A stretch of DNA of 26,923 nt from an uncultured Bacteroidota bacterium (GTDB lineage: Bacteria > Bacteroidota > Bacteroidia > Chitinophagales > Chitinophagaceae), in NCBI GenBank assembly GCA_946479615.1, contig CAMLGR010000053.1:1-26923 (forward strand). The letters run 5' to 3'. The notes under the pieces were generated by a model, which saw only the letters and a list, made by a program, of their open reading frames with translations, was not told the origin of the DNA and searched no databases. The position numbers were made by a program, and so were the translations under genes. Below are positions 7,626 to 16,238 of the stretch, one piece after another. Position 1 is the first letter of the stretch, and each line of letters begins with the position of its first letter.

Positions 7626-9614
7626 ATGAGGAAAGTGATCCTGCTTTCATATCTGATGATAAAACTATTTACAGTTGAGGCTCAACAGGAGAAGTATAGC
7701 AGCTATCCTGTTTATCATGGCGACGATCTTGGCCTGAGATACTCTCCGGCGGTATCTGTCTTTCGCGTATGGTCTCCACCGGCGGAAGAAGTGCAGCTAT
7801 TATTATACAATGAAGGAACAGGCGGGCAGGCCATCCGTACAATGTCGCTGAGCGGTGATCGCACCGGTGTATGGGTTCTGTCGCTGGGTGGCGACTGGAA
7901 AGGAAAATTCTATACATTCCGTGTGCGCATACATGGCCGGTGGATGGATGAAGTACCCGATCCGTATGCCAGGTGTGTGGGCGTGAATGGAAAACGGGCT
8001 ATGATCGCGGACCTCACTACTACTAATCCGCCGGGATGGGAAAAAGATAAGAGCCCTGCATTCGTCGCGAAGAATGATGCGATCATCTATGAACTTCATA
8101 TCCGGGATGTGAGTATCGCTGCCAATTCCGGCATCACTCATAAAGGAAAGTTTTTAGGTCTTGCAGAAAAAGGCACCGTTAACAAAGAAGGATTGTCTAC
8201 CGGCCTGGATCATTTAAAAGAACTGGGCGTAACACATATTCACCTGCTTCCGTTTTTTGATTTTGCGACCGTTGATGAATCAAGACCGGATAGCGCTCAA
8301 TACAACTGGGGATATGATCCCCTGAATTATAATGCACCGGAAGGTTCTTATGCAACAGATGCCTTTAATGGGCTGACAAGGATCAGGGAGTTGAAACAAA
8401 TGATCCAGGCATTTCATGCAAACGGGTTGCGGGTGATTATGGATGTTGCGTACAATCATACGACTGATGCCGGTCATTCGAATTTAAATCAACTGGTACC
8501 CGGATATTATTACCGGCACAACGAAGATGGAAGTTTATCCAATGCAACGGCTTGTGGCAATGAAACAGCCAGCGAAAGAGCGATGATGCGCAAATTCATG
8601 CTGGAATCTGTTTTGTACTGGGTAAAGGAATATCATGTGGATGGGTTTCGTTTCGACCTGATGGGCGTACATGATATTACCACGATGAACCTTATTTCAA
8701 ATGAACTACACAGGATAAGACCTGATATTTTATTATATGGAGAAGGGTGGACTGCCGGCGCTTCTCCTTTACCCGATTCGATGCGGGCATTGAAAGCCAA
8801 TGTTTCTCATCTCGATAAAATAGCGGTATTCAGCGATGATATAAGGGATGGCATTAAAGGAAATGTATTCAATCCACTGGAAAAAGGATTTATCGATGGC
8901 AAACCGGGCACTGATGAAAGTATAAAGTTTGGTGTAGTGGCTTCCTGCCAGCACCAGCAGATCAATTATAACCAGGTCAATTATTCCAAAGCCCCTTATG
9001 CGGCACAACCCTGGCAAACAATTTCCTATTGCGATTGCCATGACAATCATGTGTTGTGGGACAGGCTGGCTTTATCAGCCAAAGAAGCCAGCGAAGAAGA
9101 GCGTATAGAAATGTATAAACTGGCCCTGTCGATTGTTCTTACTTCACAGGGTATTAGTTTCCTGCATGCCGGCATCGAATTTTTGAGAACGAAACAGGGC
9201 GTTGAAAATTCGTATAATGCAGGCGACAGCATCAACCAGATCGACTGGAGCCTGAAATCAAAGAACAAAGCTGTATTCGAATATGTAAAGGAACTGATAC
9301 AAATACGGAAAGCACACCCGGCATTCCGGATGAGAACAGCCGAACAAATCCAACATCATTTAGTATTCGAAGAAAACCTGCCTGCCGGAGTAGTAGCATA
9401 TACGATCGACGGTGCCGCGATGAAAGATACCTGGAGAAAGATCAGGGTGTATTATAATGGTACAGGCACCGAACAAACATTGCCACTTAATTCTAAAAAC
9501 TGGCTGGCCGCCATTCTGAATAATAAAACAGCAAAAGGAGAAAACATTGTCAGCACCATCCGTGTGCGCCCGCATAGCTGCAGTGTGCTGTATTTGAAAT
9601 TACCGGAAAGATGA
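7626..9614 (+). CDS. pulA: Type I pullulanase, exported
   Basis: 662 residues, hydrolysing alpha-1,6 links of pullulan, starch and glycogen branches. An N-terminal signal peptide (about residues 1-20, ending VEAQ) points to the periplasm or surface. Residues about 28-125 form the CBM48-like N-domain (FRVWSPPAEEVQL). The GH13 barrel carries the type I pullulanase signature YNWGYDP at 226-232, region I DVAYNHT at 273-279, nucleophile D344 in DGFRFDL, acid/base E373 in YGEGW, and transition-state stabiliser D473 in CHDNH. A beta-sandwich C-domain follows. A near-consensus -7 element (TATCTTTA) lies about 22 nt upstream. It is a single gene with no SusC/SusD or other amylase beside it. It runs divergently from the GMC gene. 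Confidence 0.93.
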   Translation: MRKVILLSYLMIKLFTVEAQQEKYSSYPVYHGDDLGLRYSPAVSVFRVWSPPAEEVQLLLYNEGTGGQAIRTMSLSGDRTGVWVLSLGGDWKGKFYTFRVRIHGRWMDEVPDPYARCVGVNGKRAMIADLTTTNPPGWEKDKSPAFVAKNDAIIYELHIRDVSIAANSGITHKGKFLGLAEKGTVNKEGLSTGLDHLKELGVTHIHLLPFFDFATVDESRPDSAQYNWGYDPLNYNAPEGSYATDAFNGLTRIRELKQMIQAFHANGLRVIMDVAYNHTTDAGHSNLNQLVPGYYYRHNEDGSLSNATACGNETASERAMMRKFMLESVLYWVKEYHVDGFRFDLMGVHDITTMNLISNELHRIRPDILLYGEGWTAGASPLPDSMRALKANVSHLDKIAVFSDDIRDGIKGNVFNPLEKGFIDGKPGTDESIKFGVVASCQHQQINYNQVNYSKAPYAAQPWQTISYCDCHDNHVLWDRLALSAKEASEEERIEMYKLALSIVLTSQGISFLHAGIEFLRTKQGVENSYNAGDSINQIDWSLKSKNKAVFEYVKELIQIRKAHPAFRMRTAEQIQHHLVFEENLPAGVVAYTIDGAAMKDTWRKIRVYYNGTGTEQTLPLNSKNWLAAILNNKTAKGENIVSTIRVRPHSCSVLYLKLPER

Positions 9615-9620
9615 GTAGGA

Positions 9621-9720
9621 GTGTTAGATTTTAGGTGTGTTACATCTCTATATTCAGTAGCAATCTTTTTGTATTACAGGTCAACAAGTATCTTTGCGGA
9701 TTTCTTTAACACCTAACATT
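9621..9720. repeat. TTAGGT-family heptad array between convergent genes; 55-bp dispersed block
   Basis: The block 9624-9678 starts with heptad-like units (GTTAGAT at 9623, TTTAGGT at 9630, GTGTTAC at 9637) and is almost identical to 21448-21501: three substitutions and one missing T in 55 bp. The right side, 9706-9720, carries TTAACACCTAACATT, the inverted form of the same heptads (TGTTAG 9622-9627 pairs with CTAACA 9713-9718). It fills the gap between the pullulanase stop and the stop of the convergent gene at 9719, with which the right arm overlaps by 2 bp. Confidence 0.7.
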
Positions 9721-10861
9721 ATTTCTTCAGCGTCTGTCCTACATAAGCGGAGATCCAGCCGACCTGGCCGTTTTTAACGAGATAGAATTGTTTGCTTTCA
9801 TAGATAGACACAAACTGGCGCATGATCTTTAATAAAAGACCCGTTCCTGCCATCAGCGAACGCTGATCGAATACCGATTGCACCTGTTTCATTTGCCTGA
9901 TGACAGCCGCTTTGTCAACGCTTTTATCGGTCACACCGGCTGCAAGTCTTTCAGGGGAAAGCGAAGGGAAACTCTTGTATAATTTATCGCTGAAATTTAA
10001 TACATCATCATAAGTAACTGTTATTACTGATTTATCAAGTAATTCAGGATGCATCAGGTTGGCGAGCGACCAGGCAATACCACCGCTGAAAGCAATGTTA
10101 TCGCTCAGCGGGTAAGCGCCGCTTGCATTCACCGCGTATACCAGTTCTGTATTCTCGGCAATCATTAATACTTTGTATAACTGACGGCTGAAATTGACCA
10201 GGGTCTTATCATCCCCGCAGCGTTTATCCGTTTCGTTAGTAGTGCTCTTTGTACCCCAGTTCAACTGGAATAATTTAAAATCCGTTGTATTTCCGTAAGG
10301 GAAATATCCGCCTTTGGTATTGCCACTGCCAATATCGATCAGGAAAGTATTGTATCTTTTATCTTCCGGTACAATGCCGAGGTGTGACAACCTCGCTTCA
10401 CCGGATACATCGATTACTTCCACCACGCGTTTGGGCTCTTTGATCCGTAGTTTGAAAGAATCGATCAGGTTATCGATCCACACATTTTTATTTTCCTTTT
10501 CCGCCTGTTGTTTAACACCGCTGCTGATCACGGTAAACACTGCATTGGAAGGGATTTTATATTCCGCAGTAGCAGTAGTATATAATTTATACAGGCCATT
10601 CAATGTAGCAGTGAATGTTGGTTCGGAGAACGTGATAAAATCGGTATTGATCGACGAATCTTTCAGCGGACTGAAATTCTGCAGGTTCTTTCCCATTTCC
10701 ACGATACTGAGTTTAACTCCTTTGGAACCTACTTCGATACCTGCATACACAGTCGAATTTTCAGTTGTAGCCAGGTTGAACTTGCCTTGCGCAGTGGCAG
10801 ATTGAAAACCAGCTATCAAAACAGCAGCAAGGAAAAGGCGGTGGAAATGTTTGTAACACAT
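9719..10861 (-). CDS. Exported Ppx/GppA-like ASKHA-fold protein
   Basis: 380 residues from ATG 10861. A start 24 codons further up is possible in frame, but M at 10861 begins a clean signal peptide (hydrophobic 9-18, cleavage after SATAQ at about 25). The mature part shows the sugar-kinase/actin-like nucleotide fold as in exopolyphosphatase / pppGpp phosphatase: phosphate-1 loop GIEVGSKGVKLSIVEM at 41-56, the SGEARLSHLGI segment at 153-163 (compare ISGxEEARL in Ppx), phosphate-2 loop FLIDIGSGNTKGGYF at 173-187, and an adenosine-motif-like SGGIAW at 259-264. Ppx/GppA enzymes are normally cytoplasmic, so the signal peptide is the oddity. It could hydrolyse extracytoplasmic polyphosphate or nucleotides, or be a non-catalytic relative. 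It is monocistronic as far as visible. Confidence 0.7.
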   Translation of the reverse strand: MCYKHFHRLFLAAVLIAGFQSATAQGKFNLATTENSTVYAGIEVGSKGVKLSIVEMGKNLQNFSPLKDSSINTDFITFSEPTFTATLNGLYKLYTTATAEYKIPSNAVFTVISSGVKQQAEKENKNVWIDNLIDSFKLRIKEPKRVVEVIDVSGEARLSHLGIVPEDKRYNTFLIDIGSGNTKGGYFPYGNTTDFKLFQLNWGTKSTTNETDKRCGDDKTLVNFSRQLYKVLMIAENTELVYAVNASGAYPLSDNIAFSGGIAWSLANLMHPELLDKSVITVTYDDVLNFSDKLYKSFPSLSPERLAAGVTDKSVDKAAVIRQMKQVQSVFDQRSLMAGTGLLLKIMRQFVSIYESKQFYLVKNGQVGWISAYVGQTLKK

Positions 10862-11070
10862 GGGATCAATTTTACACGTTAAATAACCAACCTGCAATAT
10901 ATGTATAGCTGACAGTTCAAAAATTAAAAGCACAGTATGGTGTGAAAAAAATGTGGCTAACTAGTTCGGAGCCAGACCGTATAAATACGATCCTTTATAT
11001 GTTAACAGCTTACTAAGGTGTTGCGCGTAAAGGATAGGCACAATTATGGGAGAGATATTAAAAAATAAAA

Positions 11071-11373
11071 ATGAGACACTCCCGGCTCATCTGGCTGATC
11101 GCATTGGGCGCACTCTTATTCGCTATCGGTCTTTTTGTACCCTTTTCCTATTACTATTTAAGGGCAACATTGCTCATCGCCGGCGCTGCATTGGGTTTCC
11201 TGTTTTATCTCTATACCCTGATTGAAGTACTCAAATCAAAATCGCTTCGTCAATCAAGAAAAATATTCTGGATGGTCGTTATCGTTTGCGTTCCTGTTTT
11301 TGGCAACCTGATCTATATCGTCATGCAGGATTCCATGAGCCATAAACAAACACCGAGGTTACAGAATTTCTAA
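11071..11373 (+). CDS. Small membrane protein with PLD-nuclease N-terminal (PLDc_N-like) domain
   Basis: 100 residues with three predicted membrane helices (about 5-25, 29-50 and 66-86) and a short basic C-terminal tail. The segment KIFWMVVIVCVPVFGNLIYI fits the PLDc_N family pattern (RxxWxxxIlxxPxlGxliYl), a membrane domain found alone in small proteins or fused to cardiolipin synthases. Stand-alone members have no known function. The start is the only ATG before the first helix. The upstream 137 bp to the edge of the divergent gene's leader contain a weak 8-bp inverted repeat (10990-10997 / 11028-11035) and no clear promoter. The next gene starts 92 bp downstream on the same strand. Confidence 0.75.
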   Translation: MRHSRLIWLIALGALLFAIGLFVPFSYYYLRATLLIAGAALGFLFYLYTLIEVLKSKSLRQSRKIFWMVVIVCVPVFGNLIYIVMQDSMSHKQTPRLQNF

Positions 11374-11465
11374 CTCCTTCATCTATCGTTAATACTGGGA
11401 AAATTATCCTCCTGGTCTGTATTTGAATTCTTCTTGTTACATTTAAACCATAAAAATTTAACTCC

Positions 11466-11981
11466 ATGAATCGCACGATCTCCCAAAAAGCAATGTTGTT
11501 TTTAATTCTTCCCGCCATTATTTTTTCCTTTACGGTAAGGCCGGCAGATAAAGTTGTATTTACCGGCAACTGGAAACTCAATGAAAGTAAAAGTGATTTA
11601 GGTGATTTTGGTGGCCGTTTTGCTGCCCGCAAAATCAACGCCGACCAGAAAGACGATGCCATAACTATTTCCAAAACAACTCCGGGTTTTAATGGTGGTG
11701 ATGATATTACCAATACCGATGTGTTGAGTTTTGATGGCAAAGTATCTGAATCAACCGTTTTCGGAAATGCCAAAAGAAAATCAAGTCTGAAATGGGCCGA
11801 TGATGGTAAATCATTTGTGATCAGCAATACCACCAATTTTGAAAGAGATGGTCAGAGCTTTGAAGTAAAAGGTACCGATACCTGGACACTATCCGACGAT
11901 GGAAAGACACTGACCTCACAGATCGCTTCCAGCTCGGCACAAGGAGAGTTTACGATGAAGTGTGTCTACGAAAAAGAATGA
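11466..11981 (+). CDS. Secreted lipocalin-like beta-barrel protein, function unknown
   Basis: 171 residues. An N-terminal hydrophobic signal peptide (about 7-25) is followed by FTGNWKLNESKSDLG, a lipocalin-style opening (GxWxLn), and then alternating polar/hydrophobic strands to the end, ending with FTMKCVYEK. A beta-barrel is the likely fold; ligand and role cannot be read. Proteins beginning GNWKLNxxKSD are common secreted hypotheticals in Bacteroidota. The stop codon lies within the left arm of a very long hairpin (11976-12100) shared with the convergent lipoprotein gene. Confidence 0.75.
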   Translation: MNRTISQKAMLFLILPAIIFSFTVRPADKVVFTGNWKLNESKSDLGDFGGRFAARKINADQKDDAITISKTTPGFNGGDDITNTDVLSFDGKVSESTVFGNAKRKSSLKWADDGKSFVISNTTNFERDGQSFEVKGTDTWTLSDDGKTLTSQIASSSAQGEFTMKCVYEKE

Positions 11982-12100
11982 GGAAATAAATGTAAAATGC
12001 AGAATGTAAAATATAAAATGTAAAAGGGGTGATCGATAACCGGCCACCCTTTTACATTTTACATTCTATATTTTGCGGTTCTACATTTACTTCCTCATTC
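11976..12100. repeat. Long hairpin from AATGTAA heptads between convergent genes
   Basis: Arms 11976-12031 and 12045-12100, 56 nt each, are imperfect inverted repeats around a 13-nt loop. The outer 22 nt match at 20 positions and the inner part pairs through TGTAAAA and the GGGGTG/CACCC end, with a small shift in the middle. The left arm holds five heptads in register (11989-12023): AATGTAA, AATGCAG, AATGTAA, AATATAA, AATGTAA. The outer end includes the stop codon of the gene ending at 11981. Likely bidirectional terminator. Confidence 0.8.
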
Positions 12101-12122
12101 CTTATTTTTTGTTTATTATTCC

Positions 12123-12581
12123 TTATTTACACTCAGTCTTCTTCAGCGAAATACTATTCGAAAAATCCAGCCCACCCGTATTTTTAAACACCATCTTTCC
12201 ATCCCTTTCTTCCATATCACCATAGCCTTCGACCAAATCATCTCCTTTTTTCAGGAAAGCTACCTGGCGAACCGATTGCTGTCCTTCTGACTGGAACATA
12301 TAATCAGCGATCAGCGTATCGCCTTTTATCATTCCATTGATCGTTCCATGATTCTGATCCTTTTCAAAAAACCGGTAATTCAGATCACCGGTAATTTTAT
12401 CGCCATCCGTTTTCACCAGCATATCGATACTGTCACGCCCTGAATTACCTGCATAACAGGTGGTTTCATTGACAGGTGCAGCTGCGGATATTTCGGTTGG
12501 CTGATCGGTCTTTGTTGGCTGATTGTTACAGGCAGCCAGGAAACCGGCTGCGGAAAGCAAAAGAATATAGTTGTATTTCAT
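12123..12581 (-). CDS. Lipoprotein, function unknown
   Basis: 152 residues. The signal sequence ends in the lipobox LAAC with C18 as the lipidated cysteine, followed by a Gln/Thr/Pro-rich linker, so it should be an anchored envelope lipoprotein. The rest is a compact, probably beta-rich domain with repeated GD/GDK turns (DGDKITGDLNYRFFEKD, KKGDDLVEGYGDMEERDG) and one pair of cysteines (C42 and the penultimate residue), possibly a disulfide. No family is recognised. The end overlaps no repeat, but the large hairpin lies just after its stop. The upstream gene on the same strand is separated by a strong terminator at 12596-12620, so it probably has its own promoter in a 68-bp gap. Confidence 0.75.
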   Translation of the reverse strand: MKYNYILLLSAAGFLAACNNQPTKTDQPTEISAAAPVNETTCYAGNSGRDSIDMLVKTDGDKITGDLNYRFFEKDQNHGTINGMIKGDTLIADYMFQSEGQQSVRQVAFLKKGDDLVEGYGDMEERDGKMVFKNTGGLDFSNSISLKKTECK

Positions 12582-12595
12582 ACCAGCTTTTACAC

Positions 12596-12620
12596 AAAAA
12601 TGGGGCCTTTTTCAGGCCCC
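12596..12620 (-). terminator. Rho-independent terminator of the Gly-zipper lipoprotein gene
   Basis: On the minus strand GGGGCCT (12620-12614), a 5-nt loop and AGGCCCC (12608-12602) form a perfect 7-bp GC-rich stem followed by ATTTTTG. It lies 29 bp after the stop at 12650. Confidence 0.9.
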
Positions 12621-12649
12621 GGAAAACAACTGTACTTATGGAGGATTTC

Positions 12650-13129
12650 TTATCGTCCGTCTTTTTTATCCTGCGAATGACCAATGATATAACCGATAGC
12701 GGCACCTGCCACACCACCAATCACACCGCCCACAACGCGATTCTTCTTATTAATCACTGCACCGGCAATAGCACCACCGCCACCACCGATCACGGCGCCT
12801 TTTGCAGCTTTGCTCCAACCTTTCTTCTGCGTGGTCTTTGCATAATTGGTCGAGCTTGAATTCATGGAACCACTGCCATAGTTTGGCTTGCTGGCCGTCT
12901 TTTTTGCAGGAGCCGTTGCAACAGGTGTACGCATTACTGCCTGCTGGTAATACTGGTTTGGATCCAATCTTTCGTTTTGCATTTTCCATGATTGAAACTG
13001 TGCCAGCCCCAGCGTATCGGCAGAAGAAATAGCATTCGCATCGGCAGTTGCCGACGGTTTACTGTTACACGATACTATCGTGATCGTGAACAATGCTAAA
13101 ATGGCGAGAATAGGTAAAACTTTTTTCAT
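12650..13129 (-). CDS. Glycine-zipper lipoprotein (YMGG-like)
   Basis: 159 residues. The signal peptide ends at the lipobox IVSC with C21 lipidated. The middle is a Ser/Thr/Ala/Lys-rich linker, and residues about 105-152 are a glycine zipper: GAVIGGGGGAIAGAVINKK and GGVIGGVAGAAIGYIIG, a double hairpin-like hydrophobic segment typical of envelope glycine-zipper proteins such as the YMGG/Rick_17kDa group. These insert in or associate with the outer membrane; the function is unknown. It has its own terminator (12596-12620). The 356-bp upstream gap is shared with the divergent GH3 gene. Confidence 0.82.
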   Translation of the reverse strand: MKKVLPILAILALFTITIVSCNSKPSATADANAISSADTLGLAQFQSWKMQNERLDPNQYYQQAVMRTPVATAPAKKTASKPNYGSGSMNSSSTNYAKTTQKKGWSKAAKGAVIGGGGGAIAGAVINKKNRVVGGVIGGVAGAAIGYIIGHSQDKKDGR

Positions 13130-13328
13130 AACAGATTCTTTATAGGTTTAAAAATTTAAATGACAGTACCCATAAATCAGAAAAAATGCCACAGATATTC
13201 CATTTGTTAACGTGAGTAAGATTGATTTTTCAATGCATTATCTATAAAGAATTTAGAAGCCTGATCATTTAACAAAAAACTTCCCGGTCAATTATTTTCC
13301 GGCTGGCACTCATATCATCGGATGAATC

Positions 13329-13396
13329 ATGCAACTATCAATTGTTGCATAAATGTTATAAAGCGAAAACCGAATGCAACATCAATTTTGTTGCAT
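13329..13396. promoter_or_regulatory. Tandem pair of ATGCAAC/GTTGCAT palindromes upstream of the GH3 gene
   Basis: First copy: ATGCAAC 13329-13335, 8-nt spacer, GTTGCAT 13344-13350. Second copy: ATGCAAC 13374-13380, 9-nt spacer, GTTGCAT 13390-13396. The spacers are also alike (both contain ATCAATT). Starts are 45 bp apart. The second copy ends 35 bp before the -7 element at 13432, so the pair sits over and above the core promoter, where a dimeric regulator could bind both copies. The regulator family is not identified. The rest of the 13130-13485 gap holds no gene I can support. Confidence 0.6.
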
Positions 13397-13431
13397 TTTC
13401 CGTAAATGGATTTTTTAACGCATGGATGAAA

Positions 13432-13439
13432 TAGCTTTG
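13432..13439 (+). promoter_or_regulatory. Bacteroidota -7 promoter element for the GH3 gene
   Basis: TAGCTTTG matches TAnnTTTG exactly and lies 46 bp before the ATG at 13486. The -33 region (around 13411) is a T-run rather than a clean TTG, which would suit a promoter that needs an activator. Confidence 0.5.
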
Positions 13440-13485
13440 TCGTCAAACCCTTCACATCTACTTAACACTTGCCTAACTTTTCATT

Positions 13486-16134
13486 ATGCGTTTACTGACA
13501 CCAATTATTCGTTTTTACAGTTTGTTGTTTTTATTCTTATCGATCACTATTCATTCATTGGCGCAGGGCAGTTCATCCAAACCTGAATTTCCCTTTCAGA
13601 ATACTTCTCTTTCCATGGAAGTGCGCGTGAATGACCTTGTATCCCGTTTGACACTGGAAGAAAAAGTGGCGCAAATGCTGAATTCAACTCCTGCAATCGA
13701 CAGGCTGGGCATTCCTGCGTATGACTGGTGGAATGAAGTGTTGCACGGAGTGGCCCGTACACAATATCGTGTAACCGTATTTCCACAGGCTATTGCCATG
13801 GCCGCTACATTCGACACCAATTCATTATACCGTATGGCCGATTATGCTGCACTTGAAGGAAGGGCCGTGCACAATGAAGCTGTCAAAGCCGGTAAACCAG
13901 GCGCACGTTATGTGGGTCTCACTTACTGGACACCCAATATCAATATATTCCGTGATCCCCGCTGGGGCCGCGGACAGGAAACTTATGGTGAAGATCCATT
14001 CCTTACTGCTATGATGGGTAAAGCATTTGTACACGGACTACAGGGCGATGATCCCAAATACCTGAGAGCTGCTGCCTGTGCGAAACACTATGCTGTACAC
14101 AGCGGCCCTGAACCATTGCGGCATGTATTTGATGTGAAAGTGAGCAATTATGATCTGTGGGATACTTATTTGCCCGCATTCCGTGAACTCGTGGTCAATG
14201 CAAAAGTAGCGGGAGTAATGTGCGCTTACAATGCTTACGACAAACAACCCTGCTGCGGCAGTGATCTGCTGATGACAGATATCCTTCGCAACCAATGGAA
14301 GTTTACCGGGTATGTAACGTCCGATTGCTGGGCGATCGATGATTTCTTTAAAAATCATAAAACACATCCCGATGCCATGAGCGCCGCTGCCGATGCAGTA
14401 TATCATGGTACGGATATAGATTGCGGTACCGCTGCTTATAAATCATTGGTAGATGCCGTCAAACAAAATAAGATCACCGAAAAGCAAATCGATATCTCCG
14501 TAAGAAGGTTGTTTATGATCAGGTTCCGGCTGGGACTGTTTGATCCGGTTGAAATGGTGAAGTATGCGCAAACACCGGCATCCGTACTGGAAAGCCCCGA
14601 ACACAAAGCCCATGCATTGAAAATGGCGCAGCAATCGATCGTATTATTAAAGAATGATAATAACACATTGCCATTGAGTAAAAAGATCAGGAAGATCGCG
14701 GTGATCGGCCCCAATGCCGATAATTCACTGGCTGTATTAGGTAATTATAATGGTATCCCTTCGCAGATCGTCAATGCCCTGCAGGGTATTAAGGCCAAAC
14801 TGGGCAATGAGGCTATTATAACTTATGAAAAAGGTACTGCCTATGCCAATGATACCATCTTTCAATACACCGATATCAGTGACCAGTTATCCTGGGAAGG
14901 CAAAAAAGGATTTACGGCCTCTTACTATACCAATAAAGAATTGAGCGGTGAACCGGTGCTGACCAGGTCTGAAGAAGCCATCGATAATAACTGGCAGGAA
15001 GGCGAACTGGTAGCCGACAAATTCAAAGCCTATAATTTTTCCGCCAGGTGGTCAGCCGATTTTACAGCCACGACTACCGGAACGATCACATTTGAAGTAG
15101 AAGGAGATGATGGATATAAATTACTGATCGATGGTAAAGAAGCGATCAATTCCTGGCAGCGCAACAGGGGAGGAACAAGGGTATATGCTTTATCTACCGA
15201 AGCCGGTAAGAAATACAGGCTGGTACTGGAATATTTTCAGAATGATGGCAAAGCAACTGTAAAACTGAAAGCCGGCAATTTTGTACGTTCCGATTTTGAT
15301 GCACTGGCCAATCGTGTAAAGGATGCCGATGCGATCGTATTTGTCGGTGGCATTTCACCCCAACTCGAAGGAGAGGAGATGAGGGTAAACCAGCCCGGCT
15401 TCGATGGTGGCGACCGTACTTCGATCTTATTACCCGCTGTTCAAACCGAACTGATGAAGAAATTGCAGTCCACGGGCAAGCCCGTTGTATTTGTGATGAT
15501 GACCGGCAGCGCCATTGCGATTCCCTGGGAAGCGGATCATATCCCTGCTATCCTGAATGCCTGGTATGGCGGCCAGTCGGCAGGTACCGCTATTGCCGAT
15601 GTATTGTTTGGCGATTACAATCCCGCGGGACGTTTGCCGGTTACTTTTTATAAGAGTGATTCCGATCTCCCTTCGTTCCAGGATTATTCGATGGATAACA
15701 GGACCTATCGTTATTTTAAGGGACAACCATTATATGGTTTTGGATATGGACTTAGTTATACCAGTTTTGCATACGACCAACTCAAAATACCGGCTGCCGC
15801 AAAATCCGGCAAAAAAGCAACGGTGAGTGTAAGGGTGACCAATACGGGTAAAAGGGATGGAGAAGAAGTGGTGGAGTTATATGTTACTCATAAGGGCATC
15901 GTAAAATCACCTGTCAGGGCGATGAAAGGGTTTCGCAGGATATTCCTGAAGGCGGGTGAGAGCCGTATATTGAACTTTGATCTGTCGGCACAGGATCTTT
16001 CCGTGGCCGATGAAGAAGGGATTCTGAAAGAAACCCCGGGCCTGGTAACGGTCAGTATAGGCGGTTGTCAGCCCGGTGAACAAACCAAATCAGCCAGAAA
16101 AACGGTGGAAGGGACGATAGCGATCAGTAAATAA
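13486..16134 (+). CDS. GH3 beta-glycosidase (glucosidase/xylosidase) with PA14 insert
   Basis: 882 residues, exported (signal peptide about 1-27, ending SLAQ). GH3 N-terminal barrel: DPRWGRGQETYGEDP at 157-171, the KHY motif at 200-202, and nucleophile D280 in VTSDCWAIDD. The second GH3 domain begins near 390 (QSIVLLKNDNNTLPL) and is interrupted at about 475-601 by a PA14 domain (FTASYYTNKELSG to the KATVKLKAGN strand), after which it resumes (ADAIVFVGG). A fibronectin III-like domain occupies about 770-860 (VRVTNTGKRDGEEVVELYV). This layout is that of Bacteroidota GH3 enzymes acting on beta-glucosides or xylo-oligosaccharides; the PA14 part can shape the substrate site. Substrate choice is not decidable here. 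It is preceded by twin palindromes and a -7 element; no transporter genes adjoin. Confidence 0.92.
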   Translation: MRLLTPIIRFYSLLFLFLSITIHSLAQGSSSKPEFPFQNTSLSMEVRVNDLVSRLTLEEKVAQMLNSTPAIDRLGIPAYDWWNEVLHGVARTQYRVTVFPQAIAMAATFDTNSLYRMADYAALEGRAVHNEAVKAGKPGARYVGLTYWTPNINIFRDPRWGRGQETYGEDPFLTAMMGKAFVHGLQGDDPKYLRAAACAKHYAVHSGPEPLRHVFDVKVSNYDLWDTYLPAFRELVVNAKVAGVMCAYNAYDKQPCCGSDLLMTDILRNQWKFTGYVTSDCWAIDDFFKNHKTHPDAMSAAADAVYHGTDIDCGTAAYKSLVDAVKQNKITEKQIDISVRRLFMIRFRLGLFDPVEMVKYAQTPASVLESPEHKAHALKMAQQSIVLLKNDNNTLPLSKKIRKIAVIGPNADNSLAVLGNYNGIPSQIVNALQGIKAKLGNEAIITYEKGTAYANDTIFQYTDISDQLSWEGKKGFTASYYTNKELSGEPVLTRSEEAIDNNWQEGELVADKFKAYNFSARWSADFTATTTGTITFEVEGDDGYKLLIDGKEAINSWQRNRGGTRVYALSTEAGKKYRLVLEYFQNDGKATVKLKAGNFVRSDFDALANRVKDADAIVFVGGISPQLEGEEMRVNQPGFDGGDRTSILLPAVQTELMKKLQSTGKPVVFVMMTGSAIAIPWEADHIPAILNAWYGGQSAGTAIADVLFGDYNPAGRLPVTFYKSDSDLPSFQDYSMDNRTYRYFKGQPLYGFGYGLSYTSFAYDQLKIPAAAKSGKKATVSVRVTNTGKRDGEEVVELYVTHKGIVKSPVRAMKGFRRIFLKAGESRILNFDLSAQDLSVADEEGILKETPGLVTVSIGGCQPGEQTKSARKTVEGTIAISK

Positions 16135-16238
16135 AAGATAGTGGCAAAAAAAACCGGAAAAAATGAGGTATAAAAGCAGGTTTTCGAATTAACCTGCGTC
16201 TAAATATGTATTGAGAGTTTGTTTAAATCGTCAACAAT

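Noticed and set aside
10862..10933. 24-codon N-terminal extension of the Ppx-like protein
   Set aside because: It would bury the signal peptide; the ATG at 10861 gives a standard export signal.
10990..11035. ATCCTTTA / TAAAGGAT inverted repeat before the PLDc_N-like gene
   Set aside because: Only 8 bp, AT-rich, 30-nt spacer; expected by chance in gaps of this composition.
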